A DNA stretch of 64,000 nucleotides from Kryptolebias marmoratus. Its lineage: Eukaryota; Chordata; Actinopteri; Cyprinodontiformes; Rivulidae. The stretch is taken from assembly GCF_001649575.2 (NCBI RefSeq), contig NC_051431.1:7938283-8002282 (forward strand). The letters are read 5' to 3'. Each line of letters starts with the position of its first letter. Within the stretch, counting starts at the first letter, position 1. The notes under the pieces are model-generated. The model worked only from the letters and a program-made list of their open reading frames with translations. It was not told the DNA's origin and did no database searches. Below, piece after piece: positions 11,205-22,415 of this stretch. The position numbers and the translations under genes are program-made.

Positions 11205-11825
11205 CAAGTTTTCATGCTAAATTTAAACTAAGATCATCTTTTCTTGAGAAATGACAGAAATTTTGTCATTTTGATCAAACCTTGAAAAAATTAGCTCAGT
11301 ATTTGTAAAATAATTGACTTATACACATTAATTGTGGTAGCTATCTTAAATTGGGTTGACTCCAAAAGTTGGTCGGTTGTAGATGTATGATGAGTGATTA
11401 CTTTCTGGGAGTGTCATTGAAATCCATCCTGTAGTTCATCAGATATTATGCTAACAGACAAACACTGCTGACTCTTACAAGTACTGACATTGTTGTAAGA
11501 ATTATGATGTGGTTAAAGTAATTGTTGGGGACAATGCTCAGCTACTACCACACTAAATGTTAGTTCCATATCTGTAAAATTGGCTGAATTATAGTCATTT
11601 TTGTGTTTCCTAAAGTCAGTTGGCTGTGGTGGCCATCTTGAATTGTTTTGACTCCAAACGTTGATCAGCTGTAGATATCAACCTCATGATTATTTTCTGA
11701 AAGTTTCATTCAAATCTATTTGTAACATGTGAGATATTTTGCTGACAGTACAGACAAGCATACACGCATGCACAAACACAGGGAAAAACATTATTGCTCA
11801 ACCTTCACCTCTGGACAATTTAAAA
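11205..11825 (+). repeat. PMR copy 5 (two modules, B end)
   Basis: Starts in the linker (CATGCTAAATTTAAACTAAG) and lacks the A palindrome. Two modules lie about 268 bp apart (starts near 11290 and 11558). A perfect GCCATCTTG YY1-like core is at 11632-11640. The B end GGGAAAAACATTATTGCTCA is well preserved at about 11789-11808. Confidence 0.88.
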
Positions 11826-11982
11826 AAAAAAGATGTAGCAATATCACATGCAAATCTTGCCACGTTTTGAACCAAAAAGGAGGTTTCTCCGACTACAGAT
11901 AAGTCTTTTAAATACCATGAGAAATCAAGAGGCTTTTAACAAATCAATTAGCACTATCTCTCTGTTATCCAGCTGACTGAGG

Positions 11983-12062
11983 ATTTGGGGGGTGGGGGCT
12001 AAAAGCACTGGGAGGAGGGAGAAAATGAGTGGAAGAAAGAAAAAAAAAAGAAAAAAGAAGGC
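11983..12062. repeat. Purine-rich low-complexity tract
   Basis: G-rich then A-rich on + (GGGGGGTGGGGGC, later GAAAGAAAAAAAAAAG). A degenerate GA/A-rich simple repeat. Confidence 0.7.
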
Positions 12063-13123
12063 TTATGTTATTCTTTCCGCCTCACTCTAATTAGACAGAC
12101 CAGAGTGAGCAGAATCACAATCGCAGGATGCACAGATGTAGAGAGGAGGAACGAAAACCTGGAAGGAGCAGCATTACTAACATGTGCTACTGCAAAAACA
12201 CTGCAGAGTGGTGTAGGTAAATATTATCTTTAAATACTAGATCATAGACAAACACAGATAAAAGGAGATTGTGTTCCCAGCCACAAGCAAAAAAGGTAAG
12301 TTAGGAGAGATGCTGCAGATTAGAGCAGCCAGTGGCTCCCCACGCTGTTGAACTATTGACAAGGAGGGTACCCTGATGCTCTGACTATCGATGCTCTTTT
12401 CTGAGTGACATCTTGGCTTACAGGAGAGTAATTCCTCTGAAGAATTACAGCCTGCACTGCCAAGCTTTATATCAAAGATACATTATTGAACATGTTGTGT
12501 TCGTCTATGTCAACTTTCACCATATTGCAGAATTCAAATTAAAGGGCTTAGATTGCCTAGTTTCACCATTTTATGCAAAATGTGACTATTTTTGAAGTAT
12601 TTAATTTCTGCCGCTAAGCCTTTAAATATATTTGGTTGTACAATATTGATTTGTCAAGGCTACTGATGAGATAACACAAAATTATTTTTTACAGTGCAGA
12701 GAAGAACATCCCGAATTTAATTTCGCCTGACTAAAAGTAATTTTTAAATCAAAAGTTTTAGCACATTAAATACACCAAAAGTGGTATTTGTTGTGATTTA
12801 AATGGCATAAGGTTTGAATACAAAACAGTTCAATTATTATCTTTCTAGGGACAGATGGGACTCTCACAAAGACTGCACAGCTTTGTACAATGACTGCTTA
12901 CAGAGATCTAAGGTGGGTAGCTTCATTAAATATTGAGCAGCATTTCAAATAAAACTGTCAAATTGTGAATAAGAACTGCAGACTTGAAAGTGAGATAATC
13001 CATCAACACATTTGAACCTGCAAACATTGATTTCCTGCTGACACCTGTTTCAACACTTCAGTTAAAAAATACATTATTAATACCGTTTGTCTTCCACTTT
13101 CTGAACCTGTGGGTTCATGTTTA

Positions 13124-13128
<5 letters not shown>
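12063..13128. other. Unassigned unique sequence
   Basis: No recognised repeat or gene. GC content is moderate to about 12400 and low afterwards. Confidence 0.5.

Positions 13129-13166
<38 letters not shown>
13129..13166. repeat. (TG)n microsatellite
   Basis: Uninterrupted TG run of about 19 units. On the other strand it creates a spurious (HT)n peptide. Confidence 0.97.
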
Positions 13167-13167
<1 letters not shown>

Positions 13168-13343
13168 GTTTGTTAAACAAAGAGAAATCCTCGTAAAAAT
13201 ATGAAAACTAAACTCCGTGATATGTTCTGTTGTATAGAGATAATACTGTTCCTTGACTCTTATTAGCATCTCATGCAGAAAACAGTTCACGTAGCTTACA
13301 CATAGCTTACATTTCATTTTGATTTTCAACAGTAAAATAAATA

Positions 13344-13460
13344 GGCCTATAATTCCTTGAAGGAATGTATATTGCCGGCTGCCTTTCATGTCGGAGTTTC
13401 AGACAGAGATCGTCTTATGTTGCAAAATGATGAAGCTGTAACTGTTTTGGTCACACAGGC
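13344..13460 (+). repeat. PMR copy 6 (A end and linker start only)
   Basis: AGGCCTATAATTCCTTGAAG with palindrome arms intact at 13352-13366, then GCCTTTCATGTCGGAGTTTCAGA and the beginning of the linker, ending near GTCACACAGG. No module is present. Confidence 0.85.
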
Positions 13461-13769
13461 AAAGGCCAAAACATTGTCATCTGTCTTCTCCTTTCCACAG
13501 TGGGCGATGAAAACAATGAAATTTGAACTCTAGATTTATATTTTCAGGCTCTGAAATTACACACAACAATCATAACAGAGAATAGGGTTTATTTAAATGC
13601 AAATAAAAGCTGGCTTCCATGTGGTAGTGTAATGCAGCGGAATAGCTGTAGAATATCTATGAAGGCCAGAATCCAGCAACACGTTAAATGGAGTGATAAT
13701 AGATTTTTGTCTAAATCTATTTTAAATGGGGGTTAGCAAGCCTTAACAATGTTCTGAAAAATTTCCCCC

Positions 13770-13970
13770 AAACTTCCCATTTTCGAGCAAAGATTCATGG
13801 CCGCGTGGATAATCCATCAAATTCAAGTTTTTTCAGGAGCTGTAATTGCATTCTCTCATGATCAAGGCCTTTAACAAAGGAGGATTGGAAAATGAGTGGA
13901 ATTCAAGTTCAGAGGAGCGAGACCTTTGCAATGAGGCTGCAGTGAAGCACATGGTTTGAAGAACGCAGCA
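13770..13970. promoter_or_regulatory. Candidate conserved non-coding block
   Basis: Unique sequence with slow-evolving look: GGATAATCCATCAAATTCAA, then GAGCTGTAATTGCATTCTC, then GAGGAGCGAGACCTTTGCAA. It holds TAAT-core and AATTGCAT sites in balanced composition. Proposed only from composition and motifs. Confidence 0.2.
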
Positions 13971-16900
13971 TCAAAGACTGCTACAACACTTTCAGCATGT
14001 AGTCATAAAATTAGCTGACAAAAAAAAAGAATGACATTCTGTACCATATGTGGCAGCAGCAATAATCCCATTTAATATGAAACCTGGTGCAGTTTGCAAA
14101 GATGCAACACATGTTTTTTAATGAGGGAGGCAATTAGACTGTGATTCTGAGGGTCCGTGTGTATGAGACTGTTAATTTCAATTACAGGATACATTAGTAT
14201 CCACCTCAGCTCTCCTCCTTCTGTGGGGAAATCTTTGAGCCTCAGTATATTCAGGAGCATAACTATATTTAGAACAAGTACGTAGGTGAGCCTGCAATTA
14301 GAGGCAGCACGAAATGAGAAAATTTAAGGCTCTAAAAAACAGAAAGGAACCTCTGCAAACCACATATGATCTTCATGAGCTTTGTCCTTTGCTAACAGGA
14401 TGAAATGTTGGCGTTTCACGAAGGGGACTGTGTAGTTAATGCGATGGGGTCTTGTTTGTGAATGAAGGCGAATGTGTAATGCAACTGCAGTTAAGCAGAT
14501 TATACAAGACAAAAAAAGCCTGAAGCAAAATGACTTTGGGTGAGGTGAGAAGCATAAAGTTCACTGTTTTTGAGGGTTCAGACACCTGATCAGTGAACAT
14601 CACTTAGTTTAAGTTTAAGAGGACATAATGGTAGTATCTTACTGGGCTGCAATTTTTAGAGACTATTTGGCAGCTTAAACTTGACTCAGTATTGTGAGAA
14701 AAATCCACAAATTTTCAGTTGCAGTCTCTCAGAATTCTGTGTGTTTCCGACCCAGTGACTAACAAGTGATGCTGTTGTGCTTTGCGTGACCAACTATTTA
14801 AAATTATGGCTTATTTTTGTGTTCACGGCTTGCAAAACGTGTGTTACTCCATTGCCCACCTCTGTCCACACTGCACACACCTTGGGTCACTTTGTGTCCA
14901 CCTTGCAGCCGCCCCCATATTAATGATTTAATCTACTGGAATGCACTTTTGAAATGAAAATAGGCAAAATTGGATCAGTTTTTAAATAAATATTATTTAT
15001 TGTCAATGTGTTTTTTTAAGACCTCAACATGTTTTCCCTTAAATGGGAGCTCCCATGTTGGTGTCAAAATACATCTCTAGTGTTCTTGAGATGAGTTTGA
15101 GATTCCTGCAGCAAAATTGAGATGGGTTCAAGATGCCAGCAACAACTCTTCAATGATTTTGAGAGAAAGTTTGTGCGTATTGTATATTTGTTACGCAAGT
15201 TTTCTGAATATGTTCAAAATTTAACAAGACTGGGAGCCTCGCTGATCAAGAAAGAAAACAGAGAACCCTTGCAAGGCTTTCTGGAGACTCCCTCATAAAT
15301 GCTGTATGCCAACAACAAGCAGTCACAGCTCAGGGAGATTTTACTTGAACTCATCCCTAAAATGAACTCTCTTCCATTTTGTACTGCATTTATATAATAA
15401 GTCACAGCTTTATGACTTAAACTGACATGTTTCATTGTACACAGGTTAGACAAAACATTAAAGCCTTGTTCATGCAAAACAGAATAACTCACCTTTTAAG
15501 TCTTAATAATGTATAACATAAAAGAATAATCAGATCAATAATAGGGATCAACTTCATTTATTAAAAGTTAAAATTGTGATAAAGAAGAAAAGTTTAAGTC
15601 ACATGCTCTTAATATTTTGCACATGGTTGACATTGATCAGCTATAATTATGTAAGTCATAGAAAATCAAGATGTACTGTCCTGCACAAGGTGAATGGCCT
15701 CAATCTGCATGTTTTTCAGCCACAAAACCTATAATCAGCAGTAAAAGGTGTCAAAGGAAAACAGAGTATTTGGTTTGCTCAGCATGAGGGCTTTCAATGG
15801 CAACAAATGGCTCAACTAATCTTTAGTGTAATGCCATTATTACTGGTGACAAGGTGTCAGCTCAAAAGCCATAATGTGGTGCATCACAGAGTCATTTTGT
15901 GTTTATATTTCACAAATGGCTGGGGAAAGGCTGGTGTGCTTGAAAAATGGAAAACAAAATTAATCTAACAAGCTTTGCTTGTTATGTACGTGCTTGGTCT
16001 CCGGCTGAATGACAATGATGAGGCATCTGCTTGCCACAATATACACTCCATTGTGAATAAAAGAATATGTGAGCACAATGCAAAACAAAGGCAAATGAAG
16101 GAATTAATTCAATGAAATGAAAAGCCTGCATTGCCAGATAAGCCATGTGGCGTCACGGCTGAGGTATGAAATATGACAGAGTTTTTTGAGCCGGATGGAT
16201 TTGGTTGCTGGATGTACATGTGACAATCTGCCCATTCAGTGTCCAGTGTGTTAGACTTGTAGCACAAGTCTGGGTTCCTTGCATCATTAATTCAGCATCT
16301 CCCTGGCACAGCAATTTGGCTGCTTTCTCTGCATATGGTCAAGTAAAATGGCAGGAGAAACAAATGTCAGAAAGCAAGAGAATACCTTTCACAGAAATAA
16401 ACATATAAATATATATTTACACATGCAGACTGTTGAAAGATAATTTTGCTGAAGCAATCATATTAAGAGAACCATTTTTATTGGATGACCAGAAGCTGCT
16501 TTTGGCTGAGGGGAAAAGGATGCAAAAACAGTATGGGTCTATTTACAACCATGGTTGGTAAGAAAGATGGAACTCGACCAGAGCCAGCTGTGGCCCAGGG
16601 AATGGGAACCTGAACACCCAGCTGTATCAAGGCCAATCAACTATTAGGCTAGCTAAAACCAAATACAGTGTCAAGCAGAGAGCTACAAAAAGCCCGAGCC
16701 TATAGTTGGAGTCATGTGTGATAGTTAGGTGATAAGTATGCATGGCCACCATTCCAGCTGCCTCAGGGTCAAAGTAAGAACGTGTGTTTGAAAAAAACAA
16801 ACAAAAACACTCCAATAAAATCCTGGGCAATTAGAGCTTTCAACTGTGTTGAGTAGCTTTGAATACTGGTTAATTACAATGAGACAGCATTTGATGGACG

Positions 16901-17141
16901 AAAAGATTTTGCTCATAGCATAATGAAAACATTTCCAATGTCACATGTTTTAGCTGCTTAAGAACAATTCTGAACTGTTTATAAAGTTTTACTTAGTATG
17001 CTGTAGTGCTCATGTTCCATGTTACAACTAAAATGCTTTGAAAGATCAGAGAAAACCATATCAGAATGCCAACTACACTGTTGTGATTTCAGGAACCTAA
17101 AATTGTGCAGTTATTTATCAATCCTATCTTCTGACACTGTT
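13971..17141. other. Long unique stretch without recognised features
   Basis: More than 3 kb with no PMR copy, microsatellite or LINE piece that I can see. Frames of 62-92 codons occur on both strands without splice signals or domains. GC-richer patches lie near 14870-14920 and 16560-16640. Confidence 0.5.
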
Positions 17142-17797
17142 TGAGTCCAGGTTGTGGGGGCAACATCTTAGCCAGAGGTACTCAAAACTAATCAGGTACC
17201 TTCTGCAGCATACCTGGGGGCACTGTGACAGCTGTGAAACATAATCTCTTCAATGAGTCCTAAGTCTGCCTCAAGGTCTTATAACACCTCCTTGGGAAAT
17301 TGCCCAGAAAGCATCCTTGCCAGATGTCCAAACCACCTCAACTGGTTCCTTTCAATGCAGAGAAGCAGCAACTCTGAGCTCCTTCTAAATAGCCAAGCTC
17401 TTCCCCCATTTCTAATGGGGAAAAACCCATGCTCCTCTTCAAAGGAAGTTCATTTAAGCTGATTGTATTTGTGATTTCATTTTTTGAGCACTACTTATAG
17501 CTCGAGACCAGAGGTGAAGGTTAGCACTAAGTAGAACTCGTAAACTGACAACTTCACCTTCTGGCTCAGCTCTCTCTTCACCGCAGCAGGCTGGTGTATC
17601 GCTGCACATGGCCAAATTCACCTATCAATCTCTCACTTCATCTACCTTCGCTTCTAAACAAGACCCTGAGATACTCAAAGCTCTCCACCTGAGTCAAAAG
17701 CGCAATTCCAACACAAAGGCAGCAATCCAACTTTCCAGCTGAGGACCATAGCCTCTGGCTTTGAAGTGTTGATTTTCTTCCCAGCTGCTTTTAGTCA
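17142..17797 (-). mobile_element. Rex3/RTE-type LINE fragment, 3' end plus C-terminal reverse-transcriptase region, decayed
   Basis: Read on -, the sequence runs from the C-terminal part of the RT-encoding ORF toward the element's 3' end. On + the recognisable order starts with the 3' untranslated part at about 17142-17235 (TCCAGGTTGTGGGGGC, CCTGGGGGCAC), then GTCCAAACCACCTCAACTGG, AACTCTGAGCTCCTTC and TTCTGGCTCAGCTCTC. It continues with AACAAGACCCTGAGATACTC and ends with TTGAAGTGTTGATTTTCTTC. These match the consensus of the fish Rex3 (RTE clade) as remembered. Stops and frameshifts are many, so no protein is made. The 5' two-thirds, including the catalytic RT core and endonuclease, is absent, as expected from 5' truncation. 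Confidence 0.8.
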
Positions 17798-19431
17798 TTT
17801 ATTTTAAGTTTTATTCTAGCCATACAATTTTCTTTTTAGGGGTCAGCAGAGATTACAGTGGCTCTTAAACAATCTTCCTTGACTTTAGAATCTAAAGTTA
17901 AAGTCTTGCAGCAACTCTTCCTATAAGCATGTATTTTAATTTAAATAAAAACAGTTTCCCTCTATGGTAATAGATCTAAAACAATTTGTTTTTGCCTCAT
18001 TTTGCGAGAATTCACTCTTCGATACTCTACCTGTTCATGTGGTAAGACTAATCAGTTGTTTTTCTGAGCTTTTTATTATTGTTTTATTTCATATATTCAG
18101 CAAAGTTAATTGGTTAGATTTACAAAATTAATGACCTAGCTGTAGTAAGATGAAAAAAGAACAGTTTAATGTTTAATACATAATTTATTTTATGCATTTG
18201 TCATAAAAAACATCACTCCAGTAACTACATAAAGGAAAAGACTAAGACTCATTTAGGTGAAAATATACAAATAATTATATAACTGTGGTTTCCAAGTGGC
18301 ATAGCTACGTAATTGTCTGGCAACTGGACTATGATAGAACTCTGAAGATAAGTAAGAGAAGAAGATGATCTAACAGATGAATCATTTTTATTTTGCATCT
18401 TGTGAATAGTTAGCTCTGTCTGTGCTGTTTACTGAGAAAAGAAATAGCAACAAGAACAAAAATAGGCCACTGAAGGATGTGCAATATTTAATGGGTCTCG
18501 CATTTGTTTGCATAATACTATGACAAGTACCATTTCCTTAAAAAATGTCAGTTTTCTTCATAGCATTTACAGGCAGCTGCATATTTCAGCAGAACAGTGT
18601 GACCCAACACAACTGACAAGGAATTATTTGCAGAACATGACAAAAAGTTGAAGATGTTGACTTGGCTATCTTGAATGTTGTAGAAAATAAAAGTTTAATC
18701 CATCGAGATTGCGTTCATCTAAAAGGAAAATCTTCAGCAAACATCCTGCTGATGAGACATCTTATTAGGTCTTGTGGAGTTCATGCTTCAGTAGAACAAA
18801 GTTGCTGAGTATTAGGAATGAGGCGTGATCAATGCCTGAACTGAAATGGACAAAATAACAAAAATAAAATTGGAAATTTGAAATGTGCAGAATAAAAAAC
18901 CTAAGATTGAAGCAGATCTTTTATGACTCAACATACAACAATGACTCAGTAATGGGATTTTTTTGAAAGAACTATTCAATGGCAAAAAATGGGGTGTGAA
19001 AAGGCAAGGGGGCTCATTAGAGCACAGTTGAGCTAATATTCTGTATTTCTACATTTGTACAGTCAAAGATGAAGAAAGAGTCTATATTATATAAAGGCAA
19101 TACACCAGATTAGTAGACTAAAAAGAGAAAAAAAGAGTGAATCTGAATGTTTTCCATTCTTAGCTCTCTGTTCTTCCCTCTGAAGTGTTTCCAGAATGAC
19201 GAGAAGAAACAAGGAAAGGTATCTAAGCATAGTTGTCAAGCTGGAATTTGTTAACGCTACAAAACCCTGCTGTCAGAATTCTTTCTGCTCAGTCACACAG
19301 CTTTAGCTAGACCTGCAAATGACCTTGAACACATACAAAACTGTATGAATACATGAGGACTGTATAGAAATATTTACATTTAGATACACTTCTTAGTTGG
19401 GCCTTATTGTTATGTCCTCTGTTTTATTATC
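17798..19431. other. AT-rich unassigned sequence
   Basis: No gene, microsatellite or recognised repeat. Confidence 0.5.
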
Positions 19432-20055
19432 ACCAGCTCCTGAAGGTAGAGGCTGAGTGGTAATGTTTTTGCCTAGGTCTGTGTGTGTGCATGTTTGTTT
19501 TGTCTGCACTGTTACCAAAATATCTCATGAATCACTGAACAGATTTTTTTGAAACTTTCAGAAAGTAATCATTTGGTTGATACCTACAAATAGATCAATT
19601 TTGGAGTCTATTCGGTTCAAGATGGCTACCAAAACAAAGCAAATTTAGCAAACGCAAAAATGGCTATAACTTGGTCAGTTTTACAAATATTAAGCTAAAA
19701 TATGATTTTATACTCTGAGAGCTAACTGATTGCACAAAATCTGTTTCACAGTGTGCCATTGATTATTGAATCAACTATTATTGGAATCAACTGTTTGTTA
19801 CCAAACTATTATGTGAACAACTGCATGGATTTCAATGAAATATTCTGAAAATAATCAAAAAATGTACATCTGCAAATGATTACCTTTTGAAGTCAACACA
19901 ATTCAAGAGGACAGCCACAACCAACTGACTTTAGAAAACAAAAATGGCTATATGGAAATATTTATATATCCAACATAGACATAGTCAACATAGACTTAGT
20001 CTAAAACATTGACATAAAAGACGGTGGGTGATACGCATTCCTTCACAGAGTGATA
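19432..20055 (-). repeat. PMR copy 7 (both ends, two modules)
   Basis: On + it begins with the decayed B end (GAGTGGTAATGTTTTTGCCT) and carries two modules (AACGCAAAAATGGCTATAAC; ACAAAAATGGCTATATGG). It ends at GGTGGGTGATACGCATTCC with a mutated right arm of the A palindrome. YY1-like cores lie at 19618-19626 and 19656-19664. A 15-bp unit CAACATAGACWTAGT is duplicated in tandem at 19971-20000. Confidence 0.88.
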
Positions 20056-20394
20056 AGCTTGTTTACTTGCATATTTTTATCCATTAAATGTCAGTTATAG
20101 AAAGGGAAGTTGTGATTACTGAAATTGTAAATATGTTAAAATATGGCTAAAAAGGATAAAACGATGTTTTATGTCTATTTAAAAATACTTTCAAAAAAGA
20201 ACATTTGCACATTTTATTTTAGTATCTACTTTAGATTTTATTTTAGGCTGAAGTTACTCTTGAGCACCATTTTCCTGGTGTTCTTTCTACACTTCCTGCC
20301 ATTTTGAAACATTTATTAGTCCAGAGAGAGCTGACTGAGCATGCTTACTTCTTGCTACACTTTCCTACTAAGCAGTCATAAAGCAACACATATT
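20056..20394. other. AT-rich unassigned sequence
   Basis: T/A-rich sequence flanking PMR copy 7; nothing recognised. Confidence 0.5.
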
Positions 20395-20660
20395 TACACC
20401 AGGGACCTGCTTAGTGTGACAACAGACCTCGACTAGTAATCACAGTGGCACTTTGAGGCACTTGTTGGTTCACTGCTTCCTTCAAAAGGTCATTAACTTT
20501 GATTCCTTCAGCAAAGTTATTAGTTTCTCAGGGAAAATTGACTTTCCTCAATTAGTCCAGCTCTCTGGCTGCTTGACGACCTCATATGTCAATGAGGTTA
20601 TTGACAAATGAGGTTATCAATAATGTAATCTTTTTCCCATGCAAAACATTTTTACCTGAC
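20395..20660. promoter_or_regulatory. Candidate enhancer-like conserved block with repeated motif
   Basis: Unique sequence holding AGGTCA at 20487-20492 and a TCF/LEF-type CTTTGAT at 20497-20503. The 11-bp AATGAGGTTAT occurs twice at 20591-20601 and 20607-20617, the first copy preceded by CCTCAT at 20580-20585, which can pair with ATGAGG. A repeated motif in otherwise complex DNA looks more like a clustered binding site than chance, but conservation is not demonstrated. Confidence 0.3.
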
Positions 20661-21824
20661 ATTTATTGCTTACATTGTAATTTAAATACAATGATACAAA
20701 TTTCCGGAACGCTTGGGTCACATGAGGCACAGACAGTTTTTATTATCTAGTCATGTCTCTTGGACTCATCATTACTGAGATGTATGCAAAATTAAGTGTT
20801 AATAAACTGTCTTTCTTCTGCTTCCTTTTTCATTCCGCTCTTACTTACTGGTGACACTGCTTCCTTTCCTATTACTATGCATCATGTCACATGCATTCTG
20901 AACCAGTTCTCAGGCCAACATTCACTGCATTAACCTTTGCTCATTGCAAAAATACACCTTTAAAATTTCAGAGAGGTCACACGGGGTGAAAGGCCAGAAG
21001 TTATCTTTGAAGAGCAATAATTTCTGCTGCAGTTTTCCACCAATTGCTGTCTTATTCTACTCTTTCATATATCCACTTTGGAAGGAGAAGAAGGGGCTTG
21101 CAGATAACAAAAGCTCTTCTTTAAAACTCTTCCCTGAGCGCTTAAAATTTTAAGAGCTTTACAGCCTGTTGTCCATAGAGTCTAGTGGAAACGTGTACAA
21201 AAATTCATCCCCCAGACTTTATCTAGTCATATTTTAGACAGTGCATGCTTAAAATACATAGACTTTTGTCAACCAAAAATAAATATATATTTTTTTAATT
21301 TAAAGATTATGTTTGCAATTGTTTTCTTTGAAAGCTTAGTTATTATTACAAAAAAAAAAAAATAATATGTTCATCTCCTGGTCAAATACTGCAACATTTT
21401 TTTCACTGGAACAAATGTGTCTTGCTTTAAAACAATACCCACTGCAGGATAAAATTATGTAAATTTGGAGATGTTTAAAAGTATAGCGGTTTACCTTGAG
21501 AAGATCAGGACGTTTCAATCCATCTGCAGTAGTTTTGCGATCATAAAGACGTGCAAAGAAACTATACCTTGTTATGTTTTAAACATGACAGATTAGATTA
21601 GTTCAGGGTGCAGTGCTACATGGCTTGGAATGATTTTTGACAACATGAGGCAGTCACGTTGGAGGGGAGGAAGACAGACATAGAGCTGACCTGAAAGAAA
21701 CTTTGTAAAAGTATGGTGCAACAGTGTGTTTGGTGCATAATGATAGCAACATTTACAGACTGCAAAGATGTAGAAAACCTGCAAATGTTTTTTTTTTCTT
21801 TTCATGTTTCACCCATTGTGAAAA
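20661..21824. other. Unassigned sequence with an A run
   Basis: Contains an A run at about 21349-21362. Short frames of 60-70 codons have no domains. Confidence 0.5.
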
Positions 21825-22207
21825 AAGTGAGAGGTGGAACAGTAATGTTTTTGCCTGGGTTTGTGTCTTTGTTTGTCTGTGTGTATACATGTGACACTGA
21901 TTCACTTTTGAAGCCATCCCAGTTAAAGATGCCCACCACAGTTATTCAACAATACCCAATACAGAAATAGCTAGAACTCAGTCACATTTATAAACATTGA
22001 GCTAAAAGTTGATACTGTAGTAGCTGAGAGTCATTAACAACACGTACTCTGAGCATGACATCTTGCAATTAAAATTGTGCACAACAAGTGATTTTTTTTT
22101 CATAGTTTGACCAAAACAACTACAACTCTGCCATTTCTCATCATAGAATGGTCATAGTCCCCCTGACATGAAAGGCAGAGGGTGATATGCATTCCTTCAA
22201 AGGAAAC
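21825..22207 (-). repeat. PMR copy 8 (both ends, single shortened module)
   Basis: On + it starts with the B end (GGTGGAACAGTAATGTTTTT) and has one internally deleted module. It then has the full linker and a well-kept A end (GGTGATATGCATTCCTTC, then AAAGGAAAC). The module part between TACATGTGACACTGA and TTTTGAAGCC has been lost. Confidence 0.85.
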
Positions 22208-22320
22208 TTTCATTTCAAATGTTTCTAGGTTTTAACATACAATGTATGCCCTTTTGATGAACATGGGATTTTATTGATAAGCTATACAGGCAAAAATACA
22301 CATAAAAAAATACAAAACAG

Positions 22321-22323
<3 letters not shown>

Positions 22324-22412
<89 letters not shown>
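22324..22412. repeat. Compound (TA)n(TG)n microsatellite
   Basis: About 19 TA units (22324-22362) run directly into about 25 TG units (to 22412). The longest simple repeat in the window and a likely polymorphic marker. Confidence 0.98.

Positions 22413-22415
<3 letters not shown>

Noticed and set aside
13003..13389. 128-codon minus-strand ORF
   Set aside because: A long (HT)n run is translated from the 13129-13166 microsatellite and the start lies in PMR copy 6.
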